This document shows positions 1-29,246 of a DNA stretch of 64,000 bases, in pieces. Source of the stretch: Cristatella mucedo (Eukaryota; Bryozoa; Phylactolaemata; Cristatellidae); NCBI GenBank assembly GCA_009760855.2, contig WPIO01000177.1, forward strand, positions 186,001-250,000, written 5' to 3'. A program made the position numbers and the translations under genes. Numbering within the stretch: position 1 is the first letter of the stretch; each line of letters starts with the position of its first letter. The notes under the pieces were generated by a model, which saw only the letters and a list, made by a program, of their open reading frames with translations, was not told the DNA's origin and searched no databases.

Positions 1-1084
1 TGCATAATTCTGACACCTCAGATTTACACCAGACTGACTGATGTTCTCCACAACATGACAATTCCACTGCCAAAGAATCTTTACTCGTCGGTTGATAAAA
101 CTCGACTGGATTCGTCTGTCTGCCGGGTGGTTTAGTGCAGGGGAGGGGCTTGATCCCTAGTCCATCTGAGCTGATCTCTTCTGTGGTAAGCTCGGTAAGC
201 AAATTCTTGTGCTTAGTGATCCATCCTCCTCAATATGCCATTGGCTGGCAAGCCTCTGGCACAGTGTGTCCATGCTTATGGCTGCACCGACTGTGATGGC
301 TGCTCATATGATGTCCCACCTCACAAGAGCCCACATCTTCGGGTGAAAGTCGCCCAGCCGGATCGTTATCTTTGGCCTACCCGAGAGTGGTCTACTAGCC
401 AAACTGCTGAGCTTAAAGCTTATTTTCAAGATTATAGCAAACCACTCAATGGCTGATTTAACTTTGAGTCCATCGTCTCATTTGCTTTAGCCCATTTTGT
501 GCAAGGCCTGCAACCTTCCTCCTATGCTGTCGAGATGCTAGCAGTTCCTTCTTAGCCGTGGGACAGCCACTGTAGTGCCTGCTCGTCTTTGTGATCCCAG
601 CTTCAGCAAACCATTCCGTGCATTACAGGCATTAACAAATTTGATACCAAATATACTGCAATGAATAATTCTCATCATCTGCTATAAGCTCTGTCTGATA
701 AATGAGGCTGCACAACCATCACCTACCGACCACATGACTGCCAGCCACTAACCATTAATGCACAATTTGTCTGCTTATTTTTTAACATGTTTGGCTTATT
801 GTCTGACTGGCACGGTCCATTTATCCATGAGTTTATCTTTTATTGTTTCGTGGTGTGATAATGGTCTAGACCTGAAATTACCAGTCCTGCAAAGAATTTA
901 GGTGAGGCAGTAGCAGCTGCATCCCAGATATGAACAGATAGCGCTTTACTGGAGAAACGGCTATTAGGAAGCAGGATGTGGCTGCATGTATCAGTAAAGG
1001 TACTAAAAAGCAAGCTGTAGTCAGGCTGTAGGGCAAATGACTCCCCGACCAGCATCTGGTCTAGTGTCAGTATGTACCGACCTT

Positions 1085-1320
1085 CTCAGGAATGCTGATT
1101 TAAGTCGATTGTATGTGCTAGTTCTGCTGGATCTCTAGGCAGGATTTTTGATACCTTTGATAACCTTGTTTTTCGTGATCGTCTGCCATCTGATCTGGGT
1201 GTCCCTAGCGATGCACTGCAATGGTTTAGGGAATATAGCAGCCAAACTGGCTCATGCACTTGCAACATCGCGTCTAGAATACTGCAATTCCCTCTATTGA
1301 GGACTTCCCGGCCAGTCTGA
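1085..1320 (+). repeat. Decayed LINE reverse-transcriptase fragment
   Basis: In shifting frames one reads VLLDL, then a frame change inside the usual LLDLSAAFDTIDH block, then RLPSDLGVPSDALQWFR and SRLEYCNSL. These are consecutive landmarks of the L2/CR1-type RT and thumb. Stops and frameshifts make it non-coding. Confidence 0.65.
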
Positions 1321-1654
1321 ACAATCACAGGCTATGTCAAGGGCACATCTTCGTTGCTGTGAAAAGTGTGGCGAGCGACTCGACTGGCGAAATCATCGAA
1401 TCGTTCCACCAGAGGCATGTTTATGGGAATTTGCAAGCTAGTCACACAAGAATAAGAAAGTGAGGCAGCTGGCAATGTAGGCAATTGGGGATGGTTAAAA
1501 TTCACACACGGGTGCATCACAGAGACCCATTTCCCACCTTAACAAGAGCAATTTTCCCATAATCACTTTAGGGGCGGAGCAAGTAGGAAGCAAGACTTGG
1601 AGGAAAACCAACTGTAAACTTCCTACAAACAGGAGGACAGAAGTAGGTAAGAAG

Positions 1655-1740
1655 AAAGACTCACCGTGTAGACCCGGCTTCAGTGAGTTCCAGGCTTTGG
1701 GAATGTTATAACTGAATGCAAGGTCGTTAGCACTCTGTAG
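1655..1740 (-). repeat. LINE-A C-terminal fragment
   Basis: Reverse strand reads AFSYNIPKAWNSL, matching the AFSSYAPKAWNSL block of the better LINE-A copies. Nothing else recognisable surrounds it. Confidence 0.6.
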
Positions 1741-18774
<17,034 letters not shown>

Positions 18775-19034
18775 ACTTGAACCTGAACTACAGTGGCACC
18801 ATTTGAAGTTTACAGTCAACGTGTTCAATTTAAAGATATGTATATATACTGTTCTCCTAAGGATGCCTACAGTATAGTACGTCACCTAACAGCCGATTAA
18901 TTGCTACATTCGAGGTGCAACATCTTGAAATAACAAACTACGTGGAAGATCTACAAACCTAGTAGCTGTGACTGCGTGTTGTCAAGCGTGTCAGTACGCC
19001 ACGTGCCTGCTATGTGAGTGTATTAGTTCTTGAA

Positions 19035-19040
19035 AATAAA
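19035..19040 (+). promoter_or_regulatory. Candidate poly(A) signal of PP2A-A
   Basis: AATAAA about 260 bases after the stop codon at 18774, the first canonical hexamer downstream on this strand. The cleavage site was not determined. Confidence 0.45.
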
Positions 19041-19170
19041 AAAAATATGGTTACACGTGCTTACTCATGCCAGCTTTGTGTTGGCACTCCTCCTCCTTGT
19101 TTGGCTCGCTCAGAGCTGTGACTGGTGTCACTGGCGTTTGAGTCGAGCGTGCGGTGCTGCAGAGCCCAGC

Positions 19171-19209
19171 TCTGAGTGTAACACGGCCGGTGGCCGTGTT
19201 ACACTCAGA
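19171..19209. repeat. Perfect 18-bp inverted repeat, 3-base loop
   Basis: The left arm 19171-19188 (TCTGAGTGTAACACGGCC) is the exact reverse complement of 19192-19209, and the loop is GGT. It lies just beyond the PP2A-A poly(A) signal. It could be a cruciform, a hairpin RNA, or the joined ends of a lost mobile element. Confidence 0.85.
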
Positions 19210-19749
19210 CCATCAGGCAGAGCAGCTTCACTTTTTTGCCGTGCATAGCCCACTAGTTTGTTCATTAGTCTGCGTGTTGTTGGATACTTGCTTGATCGCT
19301 CAGCTTTCTGAGCTGTGAACATCTTGCTAAGCCAGCCTTTCGCAGGCAGGCTGATTATATAGTAAGCTAGGCTAGCAGACTTATACTATAGACTTATATA
19401 GCAGCTTACTCTGTTCGAATTCGCTGGGTTTTTTCAGCCTCCTCTTTGATAAGAGTCGATGTAGCTAATCGATCTCTGTGTTTATTGCTAACGATTTCTA
19501 TTGATGTCGGTACGTTGATGGTGGGAGCCATATACAGTACAGAGACTAATTGTGCTGGTCATGAAGTAGCAGTAGTCGTGGCAATTGCTATGCTCAAGGG
19601 CACTTTGCTAGCAGTTTTCACGAGTTTTGACCCACCGAGCAACTGTGACGATGTGCCAAAGTCATTAAAACGTCGTCGATGCCATTTAAAAAAAATAAGG
19701 GCAGGTTAAGGTTTGATTCCCCTCAATAGAAATTCGTAGCTGTATTCTA

Positions 19750-19890
19750 CGATGTTGGGCCAGTGGTTGAGGTGCTCGCCCCAACCAAAGTCAAGGTGAA
19801 TGCAAATGATGACCGAGGTCGTGGGCTCCAGTGCTCTTGCATGTGTGAAGCGCCCGGATAGAGATGAAGTTTCCTTAGGGGGATGAAAAC
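19750..19890 (+). mobile_element. SINE-B copy
   Basis: Head gttgggccagtggttgaggt, then gaccgaggtcgtgggctc and the tail gcgcccggatagagatgaag..agggggatg, which parallels the LINE-A hairpin tail. Same order of parts as at 44128-44271. Confidence 0.7.
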
Positions 19891-20212
19891 AAATTATAAA
19901 CTAATGGGAAATCATTTTAGATATCAAACCCTTCCGATAACGACCTTATGTTACCTGATTGTACTGTACCTACATAAAATCCCACATAATAACAGGCTTT
20001 TTTAACTAAGCAAAAGTACATATTTCACACATGGTATATAATGACTAAAACAAATCAACATAAAAATAATAGTAGACGTAAATAGTGAAATATTGACACT
20101 GAATGCTCGTGTACCTCCCGGAGTCCCCGAGCCCCAGGTTTAGAACTCCTTCGATCGTTTCCTAGCTGACGAAGTTTTCGTGCATCAATGACGTTAGACG
20201 GCGCCCTCACCT

Positions 20213-20554
20213 TTGATTAAATATCGGGACATCTCTTGGATTTCGTCCGCTGGCTCCTGCTTTAGGGTTCCCAAACAATTTGCAAGAGACCAGTATAGGA
20301 ACGTAGCAAGATGTGGCTGCAAAAAGCTGGTTAGACTGAAGAGGACTCAGCATTCAATGCTTAGGCGCAAACAGCTAAATGGGGGATTTTTTTCAAAAAC
20401 CTTCGATAGCGCTAAGCGTTCGTGCATCGACAAAATCGTAAAATCCAAGTGTTTGTTGAAAGACCTGTCGAATAAGTTGGCTGCTCCAAACGACAAGGCT
20501 GTCGTCGAAGGCTGCCCCAACACGGCAACATTGCCCCGGTCTGCTGATTTATAA
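20213..20554 (+). CDS. Open frame of unknown status
   Basis: A 113-codon open frame from ATG to TAA that is rich in Lys and Arg, with QYRNVARCGCKKLVRLKR and DKIVKSKCLLKDLSNKLAAP. I recognise no family. It lies just upstream of a phase-consistent exon chain (20599-22802) and could be part of the same gene. The opposite strand is also open over much of the same segment, so coding direction is not settled. Confidence 0.25.
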   Translation: MIKYRDISWISSAGSCFRVPKQFARDQYRNVARCGCKKLVRLKRTQHSMLRRKQLNGGFFSKTFDSAKRSCIDKIVKSKCLLKDLSNKLAAPNDKAVVEGCPNTATLPRSADL

Positions 20555-20598
20555 TAAGAGAACGCGAACTAGCTTAAAAGCTACATATTATCTACTAG

Positions 20599-22802
20599 CG
20601 AATATATTCCTCCTATCCTATCACTGGTCACTATACTCCATCGGACTCGCCATGAGACTCTGCTGCTCCTGGTGAATGAACATCCGGTAGCCAATTCGGT
20701 TGGTTATCAGGCTGCTTCATTGGTGAACATGCAGCTTCATCTAAATAGCTCGACGGCCAATAAACCTGACTGTCGAGAAAGCTCTTTGAAAATTAGCTCG
20801 CTATCGTTTTAGGGTATTTAAGTCCCAGGGGTGTGCGATTGTGCTCGGCGGCTGGCTAGCCAGACGTTTTTGGCTTTAGGGTTTGAATTTTAAGTTGCTG
20901 GTGCCTAAAGAGGCACTCATTCAGAACGCTTCCCTGTCAGTGCTTTATACCACCGGGCCAGTGGGTGGTTGGCCACGGTCTGCCCGAGCACCGATCAGAG
21001 ATATGCGACCGTATTCGCTAGTAGTGATGTGTATGAAATAAAGTTCTAGTATCTGAGGCCCGTCAAGGACTAAGTATGCAAACAGAGTCTTTTGCCAACT
21101 TGCCATAGCTCACGGTTCCAACGGATGGCGTAGCTTATCTGACAAGCCTAACTCAGCTTTTTGCAATCGTTCGCTCAGGTCAGAACCAAAAGACCTTCAA
21201 ATTCTTGTATGATTAGTCTGTACGAACTATGTCGAGCGTACGCAGTAAATTGAGTGGTCCGCTTCTGTAGGAGCAAAAAGTGTCGTAACCACGCCGCCCA
21301 GCCGTCGTGACAAAGCACAGCCCTCGAGTGGTTGTTCGTATTAAGCTTTTGAAACGAATTATGTTTTATGTATTTCATCAGCACCTGCTGAGCACGCAAA
21401 TATGTACAAACGATCAGAAACTAAAGTTATTCTCGTTATAATAGAGAGGAAGAACCCAGAGATTATTACGATTTTCTTATAATCATAGGAAGTAAGCTTA
21501 TGGAGCTAAAAATGTGCTGACGGCCACCCCAAGCAGGTCACTGGCGATCTCGATTCGGCTAATTATCTGTAGATTCTACGCGTTAGTTCTTCATTGAATT
21601 TCGCTAGAAAGGGAAAGAACCGCTCATCGACTTCCAGAACCAAGACGAAGCGACTCCTGCACGGTCGAGTCAAGTGTCGCGAAGACAAAATTTTATGAAC
21701 CGTGTGAAGGCGATCGATTCGCAGCGCTAGCAGAACTCACATTCACATATGGGAAGCTGGAAGCCGAAGTATGGCACTTGCTGTTAAAAGCTCCTGGTCC
21801 CGAGTCATTCTTGCCACACGTTCCTTGGCAGAGCATTCTCGGTAGGCTCGACAGCAGCTGGTCTTTCGACGCTGGTTCGTAACTCATTCGCAACTTCTCA
21901 TGTTAAACATGTCTTTTTTCAGTGAGAGCAGCTGAATAGCTCTCATAAGTTCGCCTTACTCGGGTTTTCACTGTGTCTGCTAACGTCGGTATAGCTAACA
22001 TAGTTGGAGGCAATAGCTTACTAAACAACGATAACTTACACAGCAGACGACGAAATACAGGATTACGGACTCCGATGAAAAGCTCGGCAATAAGTACAGT
22101 GGGTCTAATTGAATTTATTAATGGAAAATAAATAGCCACAAAGACTCACAAGTGTATGACTTGAAGGTTTTTCCGTGCGGTAAGAAAATCAAAACGTAAT
22201 TCACGTTTACGACAGCATGTGTCAGCTCAGACGCACTTAAAGAAACTCATTCCTTTTTCCAGAGGGAAAAGCTGTCACTGTCAAGGAAGTCTCCCCCAGA
22301 TCTCCCATTCGATTGCCGATCCGCCGCATTACCTGTAAAACGGCAGTTTAATAATAGAATTCAAATTACATAACAGCCTGCTTTCACGAAAGCCACTCGT
22401 GACAGTTATGGACTTTTAAGCAAGTAAGAACCTGGTTAAATAATGAGAAAATATGTTTCAAGTCTAAAGCCTATATTTAGTTACACAACTCAATTTAATG
22501 TAAGTAGCTACATGGGAATAATAATGATGAATTACACAGAGGAGCAGGACGAGGCGGTACTGAAGAACGGCCACTGATCAACACCAGTTTTTTGTTGAGA
22601 AGGGTTACAAAACAACGTTTCGATCGGCAACCGGCTTTCACCGGCTTGCGAATGCGCCCCATTTCTATATAACAGACGATGGGTGAGGTGCAACCCAACT
22701 TATTGCACTTGCTATATATTTATTTCAGGTTTGTTCGAGGCAGCCGCCAACTCAGTGCTACCAATACAGTCGAAGCCACCCTCTCAGAATTTACGGGCAT
22801 AG
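20599..22802 (+). CDS. Unidentified multi-exon gene, 3' part
   Basis: Five segments with good splice sites and matching phases: 20880-20960, 21109-21178, 21608-21841, 22263-22334 and 22729-22802 (stop TAG). A possible exon at 20599-20671 precedes them. The chain gives 176 residues, with GLNFKLLVPKEALIQNASLS, LTVPTDGVAYLTSLTQLF, FAALAELTFTYGKLEAEVW, HLLLKAPGPESFLPHVPWQ, VKEVSPRSPIRLPIRRIT and LFEAAANSVLPIQSKPPSQN. The last three introns are all phase 1. I do not recognise the family. The middle looks like a folded helical region and the carboxy end is Pro/Ser-rich and basic. The gene lies tail-on behind PP2A-A on the same strand. Open frames on the other strand exist but do not form a phased chain. 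Confidence 0.5.
21608..21841 (+). CDS. Largest exon of the unidentified plus-strand gene
   Basis: 77 full codons between acceptor atttcgctag and donor G|gtaggc. It runs from RERTAHRLPEPRRSDS through FAALAELTFTYGKLEAEVW to FLPHVPWQSIL. No stop occurs in frame. Phase 1 on both sides matches the neighbours. Confidence 0.5.
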
Positions 22803-24029
22803 CTGCTGTTTATCTCATGCTGTAATGTTTATGAGAATTTAAGCATTAACCAGCGAGAGCTGTATTTCGCCTCCTTTGGTTCCTGGTCAGCGGCTGAAAA
22901 ATGTCATTTGCACATGTACTATGTATGCATCAATCAGTTTTCCAATCTATGAATTAGACAGCAAGACACTATACCTATACGTAAAGAAACGGCACCAAAC
23001 CTTTTATTTTCTAAACACTTTTGACAGAATATTCAATTCGAGAATACCAGTCTCTACAGAGGCTGCTATAGATCAAGTCCAATTGCTCTTAAGCTGCTAC
23101 AAAGCTGTCGACTGCAAGCAACAACTGCTGGCTAGCAGCCTCCATGTGTGAAAATACCAACTGCAACCAACAGGCTTGGATGCTTCAGGGCCCAAGGCGA
23201 GTTGTAGGTATTTAAAAAAATCAAAGCCGTCCAAGGGATGCATAGAAAACATAGGATGCACCGTAAATATTCGACGAAGCAACATAGTGAACAATGTAGC
23301 CACCTTTTAAAAGCCCAGATAAAATACTAGAGGATTTGGTTGAGTACTTTGAATTTGCTTTTCTGTTGGACATCAAATATAATCTTGGAATTCTTTCATC
23401 GTAGAAGCTGTTGCTAAAGTTACGTCAGCGATAAGCTAAAACATCACACAAGAGGACACCGGTTGGGTTTGAGCCCTGCAGCAAGCAATTCTTTATAGCC
23501 TGAGTAGGCACTGCAACGACTACATATTAGCCTATTAGGTATCTTTGCAACGGTGACTGTGTGCCAAAGAAAGCAAAACTAAAAAGAAAAACTGGCGTCT
23601 AGAATTAGTTATGATTAGAGTGAGTTAACCTGTTTAGAATTACAGGTAAAAAGAGAGATATGCTGATCCAACTGCATAGAAGCAGCAGTGCCTTAACGGC
23701 TATCACCACTGCTTGCATTGGGCAATAAGGGATCGCCCACTTGCAGGGCTCGAACCCACTACCAACAGTCGTGAACAGCAAGCGCAATACCAATGAGCTA
23801 AAACCCAGGGCAATCTTATATAAGCTCTCACCACATCTAGTCCTGGCCTAAACCAATGCAAGCTTATCAGCAGCTGATACAGATTTCCCTTTAGCAATTG
23901 CTTTGCAGTTACGGAAATTAGGAGGTTTGTACTATGCTCCGAAAATCTTATGTTTTCCATAGTGACACACACGAGCACACATACCCAAAGAAATGTTGGA
24001 AAGCATCGGTAACAATAACCGAATGCCTA
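22803..24029. other. Intergenic, one SINE-A relic, otherwise nothing recognised
   Basis: Short open frames at 22876-23303 have no family signature. A SINE-A relic occupies 23680-23815. Confidence 0.5.
23680..23815 (-). mobile_element. SINE-A relic
   Basis: Minus strand retains the B box gggttcgagccc and the body ggtgatagccgttaaggc. The palindrome before the B box is damaged. Confidence 0.7.
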
Positions 24030-24135
24030 CCGAAAGCCTCTTAGGCTGTGAGTTCGCTATACAAAACTCCCATGCGTAACACCCACATTGTCTTCATGGC
24101 TTTGTGGAGTTACAGACGGAGATACATCATATTAC
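24030..24135 (+). repeat. LINE-B 3' fragment
   Basis: Reads gttacagacggagatacat and the cgctatacaaaactc block, as at the 3' ends of the other LINE-B copies. Confidence 0.65.
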
Positions 24136-24549
24136 CGGAAATTAAAGATATTAGGTCCAAAAACATTGTTAACAACTTCATCAGAAATCATGAATAAACT
24201 TCTGCTCGAGTTGTCCACAGATTTTAGCCACACTCCCCGGTAGATATTCCTTTGTTACAGATTGTGTCTGGCACCAGCAATGATCACTTAGAAGTATGCC
24301 AATCTGGCTTGCAGTAAAGAAGGAAACGGAAGCTGGTAGCACACAATTTGAACTTTCGGTTAAAGCATGACAAACTAAAAGCCAATTTGTAATCGACAAT
24401 GTGCTTTGACAGCCAGTAATTTCATGCTTCTGTTTGGTATTTTATGTAAGCAGTTTGATGGCGATTAGGAGCTGTCAGACAGCTATATCTTGGCTTTGAC
24501 AAGCTAATCCTTTCAGTTACATAACATTCAGCTAAGACTTTGAGTTACA

Positions 24550-25125
24550 TAACATCGCTAAAATTCGGGCTTGTTTAGACCACGTCTAAGTTAGTCCATG
24601 CATTTGTGACATCCCGTCTTGACTTCTACAACTCACTGCTTGCTGGCCTCCCAGCATGTGCAATCAGGCGATTACAGCTGGTGCAAAACTCCACAGCTAG
24701 GCTTGTCTGTCGTGAGCAACGCCACCTCTTATAAACCTCAAAACCTTTGGAGACCGTGCATTTAGTTCGTATGCTCCCAAAGCCTGGAACTCACTCCCAA
24801 CTTGTGTCACAACATCCCCTGACTTTACCACATTTAAAAAGAACTTCAAAACACCTATTTAGGACAAAATTTAGTGGGTCCCTGTGACTCGTCCTTCATG
24901 TGCTTATGCATGCTGACACTGCGCATGCTGCCACTAACCACATTTCCATGCTGACCCTGTGCATGTCACCCCCAACCATGTTATTCATGTTTATCAAGCA
25001 TGATATTACTCACCATTCAGTGTTTCCCTTTGCAGCAAATTTGAAGCGCCTAGAAAAAGATTGAGTTCTCTGAGGGGGCTTTATCAAGTGCATTATTATT
25101 ACTACTATTATTATTATTATAATCC
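24550..25125 (+). repeat. LINE-A copy with internal deletion
   Basis: The thumb region (FVTSRLDFYNSLLAGLPACA, then IRRLQLVQNSTARLVCREQ) is joined directly to NLKTFGDRAFSSYAPKAWNS, skipping the LHWLPV block. The full 3' untranslated region, hairpin tail and (TTA)n follow. Confidence 0.85.
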
Positions 25126-25879
25126 ATGACAATACTTGACGAATTTAACACCGGACAGATGAAACATTAACTCAGCCTACCGAGCTGGGTGCGACTACCA
25201 TCTACCATCTCCATAGTCTCCATCATGGTCCTGGCTCTTAAGAATTTACCAAATAAAAAAAAATTTAAACCAGGTTTTGGTTAATACTTATAAAAAATAC
25301 AGTTCCAAGAATCCGACAGTACGACCAAAAACAACCCTGCGATAGCATACAAATTAATCTCTAGGCAATAAATGCCTAGTCATCAGATCTAATGAGCTGA
25401 ACCTCTTCCGGTCAGCATTGCCTTTGCCTAAACAACCTTGTCTTTTTTGTTCTTGGAAACTTGGTAATCTTATCTGTGCACGATTAAGTTTAATATAAGC
25501 AGCTAGAGGTCCTACCAACCGGTGGCCACGAGTGTCATAATGTTAAATTTAGCAGGCTAGCCTAAGCATATACTTAACTGCTTTTGCATGATTGATATTC
25601 TGCTACTCACTAGCCCTTGAATATTAATTCTCTTGCAGTGAGATGCAAAGCATCTGAAGAGTTGTTTAATTCTATTAACGTGCTATGCTCAAACAACCTA
25701 CTATTCTCATTACTATTATTAAACAAGAAGTAACGTCAGATGCCAAACCAAAACATACTCGCATACATCCGAATGTCAGTACAAGAAAAGTAATCAAGAG
25801 TTCTCAGAAAAGTACTGTCTTGTAAACTTGGCTTAGCTAGAGAGCGATTAGTCATTGACAACATGCATTCACAAAGCTG

Positions 25880-26545
25880 TGGCAATGGAATGCTTTATTT
25901 CCAGATGCCTACCTAACACGAATGAAGACTGGCTACTATAATTCAGTCTTGGCCGGACTACCGAATATCGATTAAGCCTCTGGTGTTGGTGATAAACACG
26001 ACTGCAAGGCTAGTCAATAAATCGTACAGGTTCAGCCGTGTATCTCTTTAGTTGAAAGATCTGCGACCCCGAGTCAATCAATGGATACAGAGCAACATTC
26101 TTACACGGATCTAAAAGGCCCGCTCTGCTTCTTCAGACCTAGCTTAATTGCTGCACTAGTTTCAGCCTCCTTAGATCCCTCAGATCCTCAATGGAAAACA
26201 AAATAGCTCTTCCATTGCTAAGGTTATAAACAGTTGGCAACAGATTTTGCTCGGCAGATTATATATAGGCTTTGGAACTCACTAGTACAACTGTTAAACA
26301 TCTACTTAACGGCTACCAACTGTGGAGCATTCTTCCGAGCCATGCTACGATGCAACTGCTATGCTACACACTTTCTCTTTGTTGTGAGAGACTAAGTCTT
26401 TTGGTTACTTCAAGTGCACCGACAGCTGCTTGCTCCGAGTGTGCAAACTCTCCAAAGTAACATTCCCACTTAGTCTTTGTAGCTTTGTGAAGTTACAGAT
26501 AGAGACTCATAACATTATATCAGTTATGTAATGTAGAACTGGCCT
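25880..26545 (+). repeat. LINE-B copy, decayed
   Basis: Contains YYNSVLAGLP, a damaged RLQ..NTTARLV block and the 3' end with ctttctctttgttg and the gttacagatagagac block. Stops throughout. Confidence 0.7.
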
Positions 26546-27684
26546 TACATTCATTTACATTTTAGCTTGCCTATACACACTCTGCGAATCTGTAACTATC
26601 GCTTGTGTTTTTCTGTGTTGGGTATGACGAAGATATAATAAATAGTAGATGCCAGAATTGCTAACACAACGATGTAACTGAAAATGCATGGTACTATGTT
26701 TTTTCAGAGGCTAGAAAATGTAGATGGCACACCCAGGATGAACAGTCTCTGGTTCTCTGTCCTGCTAGTGGAAGCTACCAATGGTGCCAGTAATTGTTTG
26801 CCCACTTGGTAGCAATACCAGGTTAGCTTTTCTTTTTACTTTCAGTTCTTCTTACTGGGATTCGCTTATCTTATTCTAGGTAACCTCTATATCCACTTTG
26901 ATAGACTGTCTGATTACACTTTGTTCAACATGCTTTCACTCTATTAGCCTCAGTGTTCACCTTCAGGCCCATACACATATAAAAAGCCATGCCAATTTCC
27001 AAAAATGACAACTGATCTTCTTGAGCTAGGCCCAAAAAAGTTCTCCTTGTGAGGTGCATAGACCAATTGCATGACACCACAAAAGATATAAGAAATGTCC
27101 TTACTTACCTTTGAAGTCCCTGCTTCTGTGAAAACAGCTGCAGTCAGGCACCTCAATGAAATACAGACCCTATATCATGGGAACTAAAGTTAGTTATTTC
27201 CACTCCCCCATCTGCAAGTCCTATTCACTACAATTAAGCTAGTGGTGGTGGCACAGTCTAAAGAATTAAATCAGTTCATTAGATCTTGCAACCAAGTTTC
27301 ATTCAACATTAATAACTATTCCACAGAAATGGCTCTGCTTCCAGTTTTAAATGACCGGAAAAATGTTGATAACAGTAGAGTATATATCATACGCATCATT
27401 CATACCTCCCGACAGCAAGTGCTTGTAGTTTTCTTGTCGGTTGCAAATTATCTTCCAAAACTCAGAAATTCTTTCGGACATCGTATATGGAAACCGATAC
27501 AGTTAAGACCTGTTTAAAGCATATTATGTTTATTGTTTGACCGTAACACATAAGAAATTACGTGCCTATAGACATCTAAGCACCTATCCCACCCATGCTG
27601 AAAGGAGTGACAGCTTTGCCGACTGTTAATAATATGCCTGTTAATAATATGCTATAATACATGATAGTATAATATGTTAACAAT
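26546..27684. other. Intergenic, nothing recognised
   Basis: No repeat family or exon chain recognised. Open frames up to 91 codons have no domain signature. Confidence 0.45.
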
Positions 27685-28611
27685 ATGCCCGAACTTGTTC
27701 GTGCATGCCTATTATCGTTGCACTATCGTCATTCAAATACATTCCTAAATGTGGTTGCTGTTTCTAGGGTCCGCAAACAGGTCATTAACAAAACAAGTTC
27801 AACCCGAAGGCGCCATGTCGAGCAAAACCAGATAGGCCAGAAGCCCATGTTTGCAATCCCCAGCATTGTCGAGCCGCCCTGTTCGATCTCCCCAATCGGT
27901 CTTAACTTTTCTAGCTTCCTTGTCAGCAAAATAGACAAAATAAAAGAGTCCATCACTAAGGTAGCAGCATCCCTTCTGGTCTTCTGTCCTTTCGAAACAA
28001 CCCGACAGGACTTCTTCTTGAATTCCGTGCATAGCCTCAATGTCTACATTCAAGGAGGCCACGAATGACCTCGTATTAAATGTCGTCCCCCTATTAAAGA
28101 AAACTACTAGCCCCCTAGACCATATACTTACTTCTACGATGCACAGATCTACTGCAGCCAAGCATAACTAGCATGATAAATATGTCCTTACTTCAAGTCA
28201 TGTCCCTATCCTCACAAGAAGGCTGTAACGAGGCCATTAATTAAGAAAGCAGCACAAGACTAAGAAAACTCGACCAACTTCAGCACAGTCTCCCTACTGC
28301 TGCACGAATCAAAGAAACTGGAACGAGTTGTGGCTGACCTGTTGAACTCTTAAATTGAAACTTCAAACCTAGCAAGTGCGAGTCAGGTTTTAGAGCTAAC
28401 CACAGTCAGCATTGCTTCGAGTGTATAACAAAATTATCAGGAATGCAGACTTAGGTAGAGTCTGCTTATTTTACTTGATCTTTCGGCAGCATTTGATACT
28501 ATTGATCACCAAGTTTTTTTGAGTGCCTCTCATCTCACCTGGGTATCACTGGCACAGCACTACAATGGTTAAAGAGTTATCTCCGTGGGAGATTCAAGAG
28601 TATTGGTGTGA

Positions 28612-28772
28612 ACGGCTCACTGGGTAAGGCGGTTGCTTTTCACGACCTCGGCCTCGAGGTCGTGGGTTCGAATCCTGTGGCGGGCGATCCTTTATCGGCA
28701 CTGCAAGCGGTGGTGATAACCGTAAAGGCTCTTCTGTCGCAATACAAAAAGAGTCTGTTAAACAAATAAGAT
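28612..28772 (+). mobile_element. SINE-A nested in LINE-A
   Basis: Head cggctcactgggtaaggcgg, palindrome CACGACCTCG/CGAGGTCGTG, B box gggttcgaatcc and the body ending caaaaagagtctgttaaac. LINE-A coding sequence continues on each side. Confidence 0.92.
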
Positions 28773-29246
28773 CCAAGGAACCACTAAAGTATGGGGCACC
28801 TCAAGGCTCTGCGCTGGGTCCGGTTCTTTTACGGTTTATACTCTCGCTCTTGCCGATGTGATTGGCCAGGCACAATCTAGGCTTTCACTTCTATGCAGAT
28901 GACACTCAGTTGTACCTTGCCTTAATCCCCCAGCCCACTAGCACAAAGAACTATCTTAACTTCCTTACTGCATGTATTGCTGATATCCGCTCATAGATGG
29001 CAGCTTACTTTCTCAAATTAAATGACGATAGAACCAACTTAATAGTTAGGGGCAAGGCAAGTGTGGTTCGGGAGTTGGAAAGCTTAAGGCTCAAAATCGG
29101 CTCCGCCGGCATATCTCCTGCTGCATCTGAACGCAAAGTGACCGGCTCCAAAGTGACCTTTCACTAGACGACCAAATCAGCTCTATAGTAAAGTCTGCCT
29201 ACTTTCAACATAACGTTGCTAAAACTCGGGCCTGCCTAGAAAGATA

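Noticed and set aside
28612-28772. Possible tRNA gene
   Set aside because: A and B boxes are present, but the acceptor stem cannot form and the same unit recurs nine times with a shared tail, so it is a SINE.
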